From Laetiporus sulphureus 93-53 (lineage: Eukaryota; Basidiomycota; Agaricomycetes; Polyporales; Laetiporaceae): a DNA stretch of 64,000 nt. The stretch spans positions 265,366 to 329,365 of the forward strand of contig NW_024468544.1 in assembly GCF_001632365.1 (NCBI RefSeq). Reading direction: 5' to 3'. The first letter of the stretch is position 1; each line of letters starts with the position of its first letter. Positions 1 through 11,285 of the stretch are shown here, piece after piece. Made by a program: the position numbers and the translations under genes. Under the pieces are notes generated by a model. That model saw only the letters and a program-made list of their open reading frames with translations. It had not been told where the DNA came from and did no database searches.

Positions 1-1300
1 GCAGACTCAACCGCAGAACCCCGTATCCGACATCAGCAAAGCGGCAACTCCTGAAGGAGAGGTGGAAGAGGCCACCATCGACCTCGAACTGAGGAATTAG
101 GGCCGTGCAGTTCGGGAAAGACATGAGCGCAGGAGCACCGATCCTCTCGATCGTGACAGTGCTCGCAGGGTGGAGTCACCGTATCAGTCTTCGATGAGTG
201 ACACCCAAGGAAGCCCCCAGGGTCACTGCACGATGCCAGCTGTGGCTGCTGTGCCAGCTGTTCAGGTGTCTCTTGCGGCCTCTCTGACTGCCGAGGAGCA
301 TATCGTGCGCCAGGCTGGTGCTTGTGCTCAGACCGCCTTCAGTCAGATCACTTTCAACCAGTCTCGTTGTCCAACAACTGGCAGGCAACTTTCGGAATGG
401 TTCAAGTGGGTGCACCTCGGCAGCCTGTCTGGGGACCCGTTCGTACTCAGAGCGAGATATCATTCATGCCCATATCTTCTAGCCAGGCAGCGCCCTCCGT
501 TGTGGATACCTCTACTTGACAGGCCCACGATCCTGAATACTCCTGGGTAACACGCCACACCTGGCAATCATGGCGCGAGCGCTACAAGAAGAACTGCGCC
601 TGGCTCGACACGTGCATTTCCAAGATCGTCAGTGAGCAGAAGCTGCACAGGGCCGAAGGGACAGTACAGCTGCGTCCGCGTGCCCGAGGAGAAGCCCAAC
701 CGCGTGGAGCCCGAGGCTTCCCACCCGTATCACTTTCTGTCCTCCCCCGCATGCTTTCCGCCGCCGGTGGCCTGAGCAGTGCGTAAACGCCACGATGAAC
801 GGGGTGATATTCGGTGTCCAACCGCCCATGGGTCTGCCTGGCATGGTCATGACGAGCTTGATGGCGCACTGCAGATGTCGATGCGGGTGGAGCATGAAGG
901 TGGAGAGCAAGATGAAGAAGCGAAGGTCAGTGAAGAAGCTGAGCCTGCGAGGAAGAAGCGCAAGAGAAGGTCAGTGTTGCAATACGAACGTACAAGGTGT
1001 CCCTCATAAGAACTCGATGTCTCGTCCCTGAGACGTGACTGCCGAAATGTCGAAGCAAGACCCCGCCCGAGACCTCGGAGATGAAGGCCGAGTGATTATT
1101 CTTACCTCCACAAACATCCTCGGTTTGCATCACTCGCTGCGGTTCGTTCCTCGTATGGCACGTCACATTCTTCGCCGTGCTTGCTCGTGGGTGTGCCGGC
1201 AATGTGCCGGCAATACCGCCCATTCTGCATTCTGCATCTTATTGGTATTTCTCGTAGGTATTCTGGCGCTCGGCCATATAAGCCGCTGCTCACGTATGTT
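1..1300 (+). pseudogene. Decayed region with possible Rap1-type Myb fragment
   Basis: No continuous gene is visible. Around 525-650 on the plus strand one frame reads a stretch containing RHTWQSWRERYKKN followed by WLDTCISKIVSE. This resembles the Myb-like segment of the telomere protein Rap1, where a tryptophan-rich helix precedes a basic YKKN stretch. Frames break on both sides; a downstream frame (about 880-1000) is rich in Glu and Arg-Lys (EEAEPARKKRKRR), which would suit a nuclear protein. The first 500 bases show only short frames. Seen: the motif and the broken frames. Inferred: a Rap1-like relic; another Myb/homeodomain protein is equally possible. Confidence 0.3.
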
Positions 1301-1349
1301 CAATTAGATTTTTTCGCTCTCGGCTAGACTGTCTAGCCTCTCGAACGTC

Positions 1350-2945
1350 ATGTCGCAGTCCCATTCAATCCCTGTCACCGTTCCGCCGAGCTCGCTCAGA
1401 CATTGTCACCATTTCGCAGCGCATGTCAAGAAAAAGCCCAAGAAGCTTCCGACCAACGAGATTGAAGCCCGGGAATTAAAAGAGTGGGTCCAGGTTTTTA
1501 TTATAAGAATGGTGAGCATGCATGCAATTACACTGACAGTTTTTTCCGATTTACGCGATCTGTAGGAAACAGTGATTCAGGAGGTCAGAGCAGACCATGT
1601 TGGATTGCCGTTCATCAATTTGTGCAATGAGGTGCGGACGTTTATAAGTCCCATTGCGACCCCGGCATGGTATGTGTGGGCTGCGACGTTCCTCCCCGAC
1701 CTGAAGACTCGCTTCGAAGAGCAGAAAATCAGAGACGCCATAGACACTGCGTTCGGCAACGCCGAGATCGACGAGCAACAATGCTCATCCCTTAGACGCT
1801 TGCTGAGGGGGGAGCAGCCATCGGCTGCTGAAGCGGCCACATCCACGTCTGACGACGAGTCAGGCAACGACTCAAATGTCGAGAAGTCTAAGGTATTGAC
1901 CAATGATGGGCAGAGCTATGTCGACGTCGCCGTCCCGCTTGCTCTCGATTCTTGTTCCGATTTAAACTGCAAAAAGCGAAGACGTCTCACTCCGTACTAT
2001 CCAGATCACACACCCGGAGCCCCTATTGCGACGAACGGTGCGACAGAGGTGGTGGAGCCCAAGGCCACGACGAATGAGAGAGCGCCGGTCGAGAATGATG
2101 CGGTTCCTTCCGGTGGCCTGCCAGATCGTATCACCCCCGATGCGAAGTCTGCCATCGTCACGAATGTGTCATCCCCTGTGATTGCGGTTTCTATGGACAA
2201 GAAGACACAGCCTGCCCTGGGCATCCCTGATTTCAACGTTAGCGGCAGGTAGGCCGCTGATGCCATACTGAGCGGTAAATTAGACCTCGCTGACGTTTTT
2301 GTGATCTCCCCCAGCAAAGACGCGAAGCCCGCTCCTTCGTCAGACAGCAACCTACCAGTGGTAGCTAGCAGCAAGGATGCCGCCGCCGCCGTCGCCGATT
2401 CCAAGCACGCACTCGTTGCCACCGACGAGCGAAATGCGCCGGCGGATTTCGAGTCTGACAGCACGGTCAGCAACGCACTCTCCGTCATCGCTGCTGACGT
2501 TTCCGGTGACACCGCCTACGGCGGATGGCGACAGCAGTGTACCCGGTGCTACAGGAAGAACTTAGATTGCGTCCCGCTGAAAGGGAAGAGGTGGTGCACA
2601 GAGTGCAAATTCTCTCGTAAGGGCTGCAGCATGGTTTCGGTGGCATCCTCTCATGAACAGGTTGAAACGCGCGTCAAAATTGGTGAGAAGCTTCTTTTCT
2701 TTCTGTCAGCGAATCTAATAGATCTGCAAGCAAACCCAGAAGTAGGAGCTGCCGGTCTCATTGTCAGCCCACGTCCGGATCTCAGTCCCGACCGGTATCA
2801 CATTGCCATTCGTCATTTGGAAGAGGAGGAAAAAAACTATGAGGTAAAGATAGCAATTTTGGAGGACATTCTTGCTTCCATTAGACTCCGCAAGGAAGAT
2901 TACAAGTCTATGGCTAGTAATCACGCTGCGAATATGGCCGTGTAG
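1350..2945 (+). CDS. Zn-cluster-like, coiled-coil nuclear protein (lineage-specific)
   Basis: Exon 1 is 1350-1511; a GT..AG intron (1512-1565) keeps the frame into 1566 onward. A second intron (about 2249-2314, gtaggc..cccccag) removes the TAG at 2250 and rejoins the frame at AKDAKPAPSS-like sequence. The N-terminal domain contains TPAWYVWAATFLPDLKTRF. The middle is a low-complexity Ser/Asp/Ala linker with a basic patch (KKRRR). Next comes a cysteine cluster, CTRCYRKNLDC, with CTECKFSRKGC 16 residues further on, like the zinc-cluster modules of many agaricomycete hypothetical proteins. The C-terminus is a predicted coiled coil (HLEEEEKNYEVKIAILEDIL). A third intron starting at gtgagaagc (about 2682) is likely, since the paralogue at 16.3 kb needs one there. 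Function unknown; DNA binding is an inference from the cysteine cluster. Confidence 0.65.
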
Positions 2946-3373
2946 ACGATCGTGGCAAGGCAGCTTTTATGAATTTACCACAACATGTACGTGCGGCTTG
3001 TACAGCCGGTATCCTTTCTCCCCGCTCCTTCAGCCATTGTTGTTACACCGTCTTTTGCATGCCGCCCACTGTGCTCCATCTTTACACAAATGGAAACATG
3101 GTCATTGAGATTTATGTCTTACTTGCATATTCGAAAGAGATCTGGGTTTGCATTGTGCATGGGCTTTCATAAAGTTTTCATGACATGAGTAGAGCAGACG
3201 TCGTGAGGATCTTGTTTCCGTGTAGGGAAATGAATACATGATGTTTCATGGTGCACAATGCGCATACACTGCACTATTCTGTGGAAGCCAGACGCATTGC
3301 GAAGCGATAAGAGAAATGAATATCATGACAGCCCGACATCGGATAACACGAGACATATATAGTCCACTTCATC
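2946..3373. other. Intergenic, no gene seen
   Basis: About 430 bases between a plus-strand gene and a minus-strand gene, so both genes end here (convergent). Only short frames are present. It should hold both 3' ends, but no clear poly(A) signal could be assigned. Confidence 0.5.
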
Positions 3374-4345
3374 TCAGCCCAACGGAGCGGCAGCGTCCGC
3401 TCCCCAATCTCTGGTAGCAGTGGGAGGGTTTGCTGCCCAGTCGGTGGAACCGGCACCTGTAGGCTCCGTAGACCAGTCGAGAGCACCTATAGCACAAAAT
3501 CAGCTCAAAACCGCAAATGAAATACAATTTATGACACGCACCACCCTCGCCGGCCAACACAGGGTTCATGCCGCCCACGGCGGGAGCCGATGTGACTTCC
3601 CACTCGTTGAGACATGCCTCGGCCTTCGCCTGAGCCTCCTCCTCCTCCTGCTTCTCGACCTCCTCGGGATCGCGGTAGAAGTACATGTCGACCATGACGT
3701 TCCAACCCTCCGGAGTGGGAGGGATCGTGCCGCGGAGGCAGAGAACTTCGCGTGCGAGGAGCCACCACATCAGACTGATCGAGTGACGTGACTTGTTGTT
3801 CGTTGGAATGGCAACGTCGACGAAGTTCAGCGGCGCATCGGTGCCGCAGAACGCGATGACGGGGATGTTGACGTATGATGCCTCGCGGATTGCCTGGTGG
3901 TCCACGCGCGGGTCCATAACGACAATCAGACGCGGCTCCTTGAATGAGCGGGTGATATAATTGGTAAAAGACCCGGGCGTGAAACGGCCCGCGATGGCTT
4001 GCATGCCGGTATTTGCGGCGTATTTGAGTACGGCACGGTGCCCGTACGGGCGAGCAAAGATAACACAGACATCGTTTGGAATCCACCTATTTCACATCGG
4101 CAAGACCTGGGAAAAGCTTGTCTTCGCTGCACGTATCATCGTGGCAATTGAGGATTCCTGAGGAAACGTCAAATTCGGGGTGCGCACAAATGGTACAATG
4201 TTACTGACCGTCAGACCTCCGCCTTCCAGACGTACGGCAACATCTGCTTGTCGCAGTTCTTGCTACCAATGTGTGATTGCGCAGCCAGCAGGAGCTTTAT
4301 GTCATCCTCGCTGGCGTTGAGCACAGAAGGCAATTTTGATGACAT
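3374..4345 (-). pseudogene. RPS0: 40S ribosomal protein S0 (uS2), broken copy
   Basis: uS2 sits in the small ribosomal subunit head-body junction and is needed for 40S maturation. Reading the minus strand: exon 1 (4345-4209) starts [20 protein letters not shown] and runs to KQMLPYVWK; intron 1 is 4208-4158 (gtcagt..cctcag). Exon 2 (4157-3542) carries [14 protein letters not shown] and [20 protein letters not shown]. Intron 2 is 3541-3487. Exon 3 ends ADAAAPLG at a TGA (3374-3376). Two lesions: one extra base near 4221-4224 shifts the frame after YVWK, and the first ~80 bases of exon 2 ([20 protein letters not shown]) lie on the opposite strand between 7-bp inverted repeats. All else matches the family, including the acidic C-terminal tail with DW repeats. 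As written it cannot encode S0, so a functional copy must exist elsewhere, or the assembly is wrong here. Confidence 0.9.
4078..4158. repeat. Micro-inverted exon segment with 7-bp inverted repeat ends
   Basis: GGAATCC at 4078-4084 and GGATTCC at 4152-4158 are exact inverted repeats. The 67 bases between them read as S0 protein on the plus strand, while both flanks read as S0 on the minus strand. Flipping the segment between these repeats would recreate the splice acceptor, the codon phase and the expected residues on both sides. Confidence 0.88.
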
Positions 4346-4785
4346 GACAGAGAAAGAGGCACATCAACATTCGGCGGTCTTGAGAGCCATCCACGGCACG
4401 CCTCGCGCGAATCTCGCCATTTTTGCGCAAAAATGGCGGGTGAATAACAGGAGACGCACCACGAGGTTGTTTTGAGCCGGACGTCGGGAAAATCGACGTA
4501 GGCGAGCTTGTAGACAGCGATTCCGGTGTGCTCGGTGTGGTCCTCGCCAGCGCTCAATCGTAAGTTCGCGTTTTGCCGCAATATTTACACGCCACACTCG
4601 TTGCAGTTTTCCTCTGTCCAGCACTTTCTCATCCTCCATCGATTTCGTCGTCTACTCTGTCCAAAGTGTGCTGGCGATATTCTGGTTCAGACTGCAGTGC
4701 TGTTACGCTACCAGTTGTGTGACCACCTGCTACTCTTTCGGGCTGTTTGAGATCAGGAAGAGGTACTCTGCAGCAATCTCTCCTG
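4346..4785. other. Region upstream of the S0 relic, no gene seen
   Basis: About 440 bases between the S0 start and the methyltransferase relic. It contains the palindrome-like ttttgcgcaaaaatggcg near 4419 and pyrimidine-rich stretches that could belong to a ribosomal-protein promoter on the minus strand. No supported coding frame. Confidence 0.4.
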
Positions 4786-5660
4786 CTAAGCCTCGCCAAT
4801 ACCCAGGTGCTCTTTTCTCACCTCCCGTGCCAGTGCCGCGATTTCTGCAGGGCCTGTCTTGCAACACCCTCCTACAATTAGTCCGTGCCAGACTTCTTGT
4901 TTCAAGATTGGCTGGATCATTACGCACAACCTGCGTGCCCAACTCTCGCCCACCGCTTGTGGCTCCTCTGTTAACCACGTCTGCGTGGCCGGATCGTACA
5001 TGTCGCCTCTGTTTGGGTACACGACCAGTCACGGCTTCTGCTTGCCATTGAGTATATGGTCAATCGCACTCGATGATCTCCTGCAGTAGCCCGCCGAGGT
5101 GCTTCGGTTCTGTGCAGTTAATGCCTAAACCCCATGGATGTGGTGTTTGAATGCGCCCTTTCTGTCCCAAGGTGGCTTCCGTGACGTCATATGCCCTGAG
5201 TCTCTCTCCACCTTGTGTGCGCTCTTCGGGGAATCGGCCGCCGGTATATACGGTGCCGATCCACCAGGCTTCATTTCTGCTACACCTGTTTCGTTCTGTG
5301 GCATCCCTACAGCCCTGTGATTTGCTTCGACCTCCCTCGTGAGTGGCACTGTCTCGAATGCGATGAAGTCGATCAGGTCCCACACATGCCTGTCCTCCAC
5401 AAACACGTGCAGCCTCTCCAGGTGGAACGCCGTCAACGCATCTATAGCTTCTTCCTCGAGTCGTCATCCCTCCTGGGTGTCCTGGAAGGCATTGCAATTC
5501 TTTCCATCCTCGGAGTATCCTCGCGGATTATACGGAGGAGATAGAAGCTGTCGAACTCTTCCGCGAGAGAGAGCGCTGCTCCGAAGGGGCCTAACGATAG
5601 TGTGATGTTGATCCTTCTAGCGGTCGCCCACGCTCTGTTATCCGCTTGTTCGTTCACGAA
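4786..5660 (-). pseudogene. Homocysteine S-methyltransferase relic (MHT1/SAM4/MmuM family)
   Basis: The family transfers a methyl group from S-methylmethionine or S-adenosylmethionine to homocysteine. In order down the minus strand: INITLSLGPFGAALS (about 5600), ALTAFHLERLHVFVEDRHVW and LIDFIAFETVPLTREVEA (about 5440-5310), WWIGTVYTGGRFPEE, GLGINCTEPKHLGGLLQE (about 5130), VVYPNRGDMYDPATQTW, and IVGGCCKTGPAEIAALAREV near the end (about 4830). The GINC and GGCC cysteines that bind the catalytic zinc are all still encoded. These blocks sit in three different frames, so at least three frameshifts separate them, and the N-terminal ~60 residues are not seen. Co-linear order shows it was one gene. 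Clear relic; family assignment is strong. Confidence 0.85.
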
Positions 5661-6330
5661 GCATCTTCAGGCTTCCGCTGCCAGCTTGATAGCCTTGCAC
5701 ATTATTCATTTAGCGTCGTTCTTTCCGTAGCCGCATCATTCGAATGTGCTGAATGCACATTGGTATCTACATCTCCGTATGAGTAATTAGTCTGCGGCAA
5801 GGAGGGCTGCCTAGTACGTTGAGGTGAGAATGACATCTGCGCCGGCACACAAGAATGCAAGATGTGTGTCGATAATCATTGCCAGGTTGTCATCGATAGG
5901 TTTCGCTGACCACAGGGGTGTAGATATGTTCCAGTGAAACATGTCCTCCAGTGTCGTTCCCTACCGCCATGGACATCACGAACAATAAGCAATTTAGGCA
6001 CGAGCATGTATTTCGGAGAAAGATGGTACGCACGAAACCACCGTCAAGCACGAGAACTTGCAAAACATGGGCATCTTTCTCAATGGACTCCGAAGTCTCC
6101 ATAAGGGATTTGTGGGCTGCAGAAAGACGAGTTGGACAGTTCCGGTCTCGGAGATGATGATGGTCAGGTTGATAATATTGGACATGCTGAGCTCGTCATA
6201 ATCGATGGTTGTCGAGCCTGATTATGAGGCGAGTGAATCGTATACAAAAGGTTTCTAATGCAAAACATGCCATATGCTCAACAGCAAAGTCCGTTCATGA
6301 TTACAAGTACGTGCACGGCTACCGCATACC
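5661..6330. other. No supported gene
   Basis: About 670 bases between two minus-strand relics. Only short frames with no recognisable domain. It would contain the 5' end of the methyltransferase relic and the 3' end of the beta-mannosidase relic. Confidence 0.4.
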
Positions 6331-9300
6331 TTACACATGGATGTCATTCCACACCGAACGCACAACGAAGTCTGCACGGTCTGGGTCTCTGATCTGTGAG
6401 AGTGCACAGTTCACGACGAATTGCACTGCAAGAGGCGAAGGAACCATACTCAGCGCAGGCTTATGCAGGGTGGATGATATAGGGTCGATGATATAAGACT
6501 TGCCTGAGGGATGATCAAGCCATGCATATGCTGCAACGCCGCCTTTCGCGGAGAGCGTGAATGTCAGGCTATCCCCTGCAATCATGTCTATCTCAGGGTC
6601 AATCAACTCTGCATTTGCGAGAGACGTTGGAGTGTACTGCATTAAGGTACTTCCGTTAATGCATGGCATCCTCATGGCAACGGACAGTGTACTCACGTAA
6701 GACTCAATGATAGCCGTGCGGCCCTCAATCTGTGCGGTGACATTGAGTAGCATGAATGAGTTCGTCGACGTGGGCCCCCTCCGGCAAGATCATGTCGAAT
6801 CCTTGCATCGACATGAGCACAGTATTGTTCAGCGAAGGCATCGAGAACTCGTGCATCATTGTCTCCAGCTGATTCCCTGCCCAGTCATACCATGTCAGCA
6901 GCGCCGTGCCATTCATGGTGTACCATCGGTCGTTCGTGACCATGATATCCAAGGTCTCATTACTCGACGTCCAGAATGGGTAAACGATCATGGGTGAGTA
7001 GATGCTCGCCATGCCGTAGTTGAGCACCTTCCACCGCCCGGAGTATTCAATCGCCGCCCAACTCGGAGCCTGCCAGATTTCGTTCAGCTGCCACACGAGC
7101 GCACCGAGGTTTTCTCGTGGAGCCTCGCACCGCAGCGGTACCATGCGATTTCGGAGATCATGTTCATTGATTGAAAGACCTGCGTGCTCCAGCACCACTG
7201 CGCGAATATTTGATTAGAGTCGAAGGTGCCCGGCATAGGCAGCCAGGGCTCGACTGCCATCGTCATTTGGCCTTGACCCTGCGGAGCATTCAGGTTCGGC
7301 CATGTGAGACTGCCTGCAGGCGGATGGTGATATCGCGACATAACTACTGTTGAATTGAACAAGTAGTCTTCGGGCTCCAAGAGGGCCTCTTCCCAGGTGT
7401 AGAAAGACGGCATCGAGTGAAAGCTAGGTTGCAACGTTAGAATAGTTACTCGGGATCCTGCTACGGACGACCTACCCAAACTCATTCACGAATCTGGTTA
7501 GATGAGGCGAGATACTTTCGAGCTTCATGTACGTAGAACGCCCACCTGGCAACAGGGTAGGTACTGTAGTTGAAAGCTTGCGATGCATTATAGTTGTAAC
7601 GTTCTGAGCAGAGTACGTCAGCATATGAACAGATCGCACTGAGAACTTGACACACCAGTGTTCCCGTAGATGTAGCCAGGCGTCTTGTTCTCGAATCACA
7701 GAACGTACGGTTGAAGGCTCAGCACGCCGTTCATTGTGAAGCAGTCTGTGTAGGCCACCTGAGAGCCAGTAAGTATCGCTATGCCTTGACGGTCAAACGC
7801 AACCTTACTGAAGACTGCTCTTGATACGTGATGTCATGCAGGAAGTCCTGGAACATGTATACGAAGTATGCCATTCAGTCGATCAATTAGCATTCTCACA
7901 GGTTTCGTCAAGCGATACTCACTTCATCCAGGTAATGCGTGCCATTCGCATATGTATCGTTGACGCCAATGACAATGTTTTCGATCTCATTTCCACCAGC
8001 CCATTGCACGTTGCTGGGGTGCTTATTGATTCTGCGTACGTTCTCGTGACTTCTGGGTCGATCGACACGAGAAGGAATTCATTCAGCGGGTACGTCGCGT
8101 CCGAGAAAATCATCTCGGACTATGCGAGGATGCCGAGCTCATCGCAGAGAGTAAAAGTCGTATACGCCAGTCAATTCGTCGGACGGCTGGTAGATTCCTC
8201 CGCCCCAGACTCGGAGCTGCAGATTTTCAGCATCTTGTAGACTATTTAGAGGCGAGTGACTTGTTGACGCACCATGTTCTGCCCGCTCAGAACAGTACTC
8301 TCAAGTACCCAGCGTACCTTTTCCGTCGTAATGCGGGGATAGAACAGGTCGAATGGGATAATGTTCGTGCCCTTCGTATAGAACGCTCGGCCATTGATGA
8401 CAAAGTGCCACTGGTCTCCGGGCGTAATGCCCCTCAAGTCGATCTCTTCGTGCAGATACGCAGTCTGTGCGAGTTCGATTGTGCGGAATCCGCTTTGCAG
8501 TTGGAAGCTCGTGCTGTCGAGGAACATTCCGAACTCGTCTCCGAGGGCGAGGGTGATTGTAAAGTTGTACAGCGTTGGCGTGCCGAGATCGCGTGGGTAC
8601 CACCGCTGCGGAACACCCTCGGCACCGTCATCGTCGCGCTCATGAACGTAGGCGCGTTAGTGGACGCAAGTATCGAGCTGACGGCAATGGGCCCAGAGGA
8701 TATATCAAGCTTGGGAATGGCGATCTCAGTGGTTAGATTGAAGCTTGGCAAGACGGAGCGCACACCGAGAGTGACGTTCACGAGCCAATCAGCCGTCTGA
8801 TCAGGGGGAACGAGGGCTGTCTGCCCGAGCTTCGAGATCTCGAGAGAAGTCTGGTCGATGAAGACGCTGCTGCCATTTGATGTGAGAAGAGGATGCGTGG
8901 CGGGTGCATCATTACTCATCTCGAATGTCGGAACTTCCGAGAGCATAACCAGGTAAGCCGGCCTGAAGATGCCAGCGGAGACGAACGCTGGACCCTGTGC
9001 TTCATTAGCCATGCATCGAATACTCACAAACTGAGAAGCCTCACCCAATCCCATCCAAAGTCAAACTGTATCTTGCGTTCGTATTGGCGGAAGCTTGCAT
9101 ATCCGAACTGGCATCCCGTTTTTGGTAACATGAGCTGCACCAGAAGCGTTGTTACTCACGTCGCTGATAAGTGAAACCTCTGTGCCAGGAAGAGAGGTGA
9201 CGATCAATCCATAGAAGTAGGCAGACTCGAACGCGACAGTGATGTTACTGTCACTCTCGGACGGCGAAGCAAGCATGTGCATGTTTGTCACATTGTACAC

Positions 9301-9491
9301 GTACTGCCGGAACTGATTGTTGACCCCAGCAGTGGGATGGCCAGCGACAGTCTGAAAACGACTGCAAGAGTATCAGCACTGAGATGACCGGAGCGCACAA
9401 AACGCACGATGTTTGCGATTGTATCCAGGTCGTGAAATACCAGTAATGTCCTCGCGGATGCGTTCAACCCAACGCTGCGGATGGTGAGCAT
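6331..9491 (-). pseudogene. GH2 beta-mannosidase, frameshifted and lacking its N-terminus
   Basis: Beta-mannosidases release terminal beta-mannose from mannan oligosaccharides and N-glycan cores. The minus strand gives, in order: TLLVFHDLDTIANI (about 9450), GVNNQFRQYVYNVT, ITVAFESAYFYGL, then two spliced introns (gtgagtaac..gccag and gtgaggc..gcacag) that join FGYASFRQYERKIQFDFGWDW to GPAFVSAGIFRPAYLV; RWYPRDLGTPTLYNF; GDQWHFVINGRAFYTKGTNI (about 8400); LRVWGGGIYQPSDEL; SEMIFSDATYPLNEF; the acid/base block WAGGNEIENIV (about 8000); the nucleophile block VNEFG (about 7490) spliced to FHSMPSFYTWEEAL; LGALVWQLNEIWQAPSW (about 7090); and C-terminal AKGGVAAYAWLDHPSG (about 6540). Frameshifts lie near 8640, 8070, 7135 and 6760, and a TAG replaces Trp before SEMIF (about 8120). 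The first ~100 residues (signal peptide and QRW..WTY segment) are absent. A relic of a secreted-type enzyme. Confidence 0.88.
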
Positions 9492-9633
9492 GGTACAGCA
9501 CTGGATGGACCTGGGCTGGAGCCCAAATATATGATAGAGCAGAAGGGGGAAGGTGGGAAGAGGAGAACAAGATCGATCGAGACAAACAACCTTAAAATCG
9601 TGTCAGCCTTGTGATCAACGTAAAAACGCCTCG

Positions 9634-11285
9634 ATGTCTACAGTGATGTCTTCAAATCACGACATAACATCTTGGTGCATTCATTTCAGGATATATGCAC
9701 ATGTCATTGAGGCACCGCGCTTTAGGGAAGCTACTCTGTGACCTGGCTGTACCACGTTCTTCATCCCGGAACTCGCTAATCTGCGTGTCACGAATGCCGC
9801 CCTCGTGGTGGGAGATCCCAGTGCACTAGCCGATGCACACGGCTGAACATCGCTTTGGATGTCACGTCTCAAGCAGTCCAATGCGCCTGTGTCAATGCAG
9901 GACCCGCCGGTTAAGAGCGGCCGTGTGATTCCCTTCACATTGATTTGCAATCAGGTATGATATCGACCGCTTTACAACGCGAACAGGATCTCGATGCCGA
10001 TTTAGGTCGAACAGCTGACACTGGACATCACATTCGCAGTAAGTGAACCCATCGCGTCTGAAGTCATCGGTCATTGGTATGAAGTTCTTCGACAATCGAA
10101 TGACTCAGTAACCACTTGTTAGCTGTATTTGCTTGTCTGGCAACTTTATCGGTAAGCAGACGCCTCCACGATATTTCACGATTCTCACCTCACCTCTAAG
10201 TTATAACTCCTCAACGCACGATGGAGCTTCCGTCGACTCTTAGTCAAACGATTCGCCTGTAAGTATTTCCCATGACGATTGCGTTCGGCATCGAGGTTTC
10301 TACATATCATCGCTAGTGATTCTCTCATCAATCTCAAGGCAAAACGTGCGCTAGGGTCGAGTCGCCATTTGTGCCTCTGAATGGTCCACATTTCTCTGCT
10401 CATCATGAGGTGAATGCCATCCCTTCTACAAGTTTAGTGGGAGGCTCTTCGCCCGGGAAGGCAATTTCAGATCAACTTGGGCACAGCCCTTTCGGGGCAT
10501 TGCCTTCATCACCTATGGTAGTTGGCGGAAAGCGTGTTGTGAATGTCTGGTGCCTCGAGTGATCAAGATGCTTTTCTGATCACGGAATAGCGCGTTGCAA
10601 GTCCAACTGAAGCGACAGGAGATTCTGGCTCGAAGTCATCCGTGGCAGCCTCACCGATTCTGGTAAAGTCGCTGCCGGGCGTACCTCGTCGATCGGTTAT
10701 GAGCACCAAGACTCTACAAGTGGAGGGACATATGCACTACGTGCAGTTGGCTGTGCCGCTGTTCAGTAAAATCGTGATCAAAGATCTTCAGGGGTGCTAT
10801 GTGCGACTCGAGGGGATGAAATCTCAATGTGGTATCAGCTTCAACTAGCGAACGAGGTCACAGTACAATCTCGCATGGAAGGAACACCGGTTCGTCATGA
10901 GCGCTTGAACGTTTTCTGTCACACTGATGGTTGGATTCTTGGCTCGTAAAGGGGAAGATCACTTTGGGACAAGGCTTCATCCTGCCTGGTTGGTACAGGT
11001 ACAAGTATTTGATAACCTTCGCAGAGCTGACAGAGTCGTTCGCAGCAATTGATAGCGACATCATTGGTATGAAAATTGGAGGTGAGCGATTGATCAAGGT
11101 ACCTCCAATGTTAGGATTCGGAGATCGCGAACACGACGCCATCCCACGCAATAGTACTCTCTTCTTTCGTAAGTAGGCGTGCCGAGATTCTGAGAATTGC
11201 ACTCTGACTGTGAGACAAACATATAGAATGCAAGCTACTTAGCATTCGCCAGTCGTATACGGATACAGGCTTAATACCACTTTGA
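9634..11285 (+). pseudogene. Nucleoplasmin-like FKBP prolyl isomerase, copy A (relic)
   Basis: Counterpart of copy B (12194-13857). Start at 9634 (MSTVMSSNHDITSW), first intron gtgcat..ctttag, then nucleoplasmin-fold strands FIPELANLRVTNAALVVGD and IPFTLICNQ. Two in-frame TGA codons (9739-9741 and 9844-9846) sit where copy B has arginine, fitting CGA-to-TGA changes. The linker (10200-10800) is badly decayed. The FKBP domain resumes about 10810 with GDEISMWYQLQLANEVTVQS, intron, KITLGQGFILP, intron, then DIIGMKIGGERLI and PNSTL-like NSTLFF, and a last exon ending at a TGA (11283-11285). Family members are nuclear histone-chaperone/prolyl isomerases (Fpr3/Fpr4). Gene order and intron positions match copy B. 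Confidence 0.75.

Noticed and set aside
3420..3791. 123-codon plus-strand frame
   Set aside because: Antisense shadow of the S0 relic exon 2.
8261..8800. 179-codon plus-strand frame
   Set aside because: Antisense shadow of the beta-mannosidase relic.
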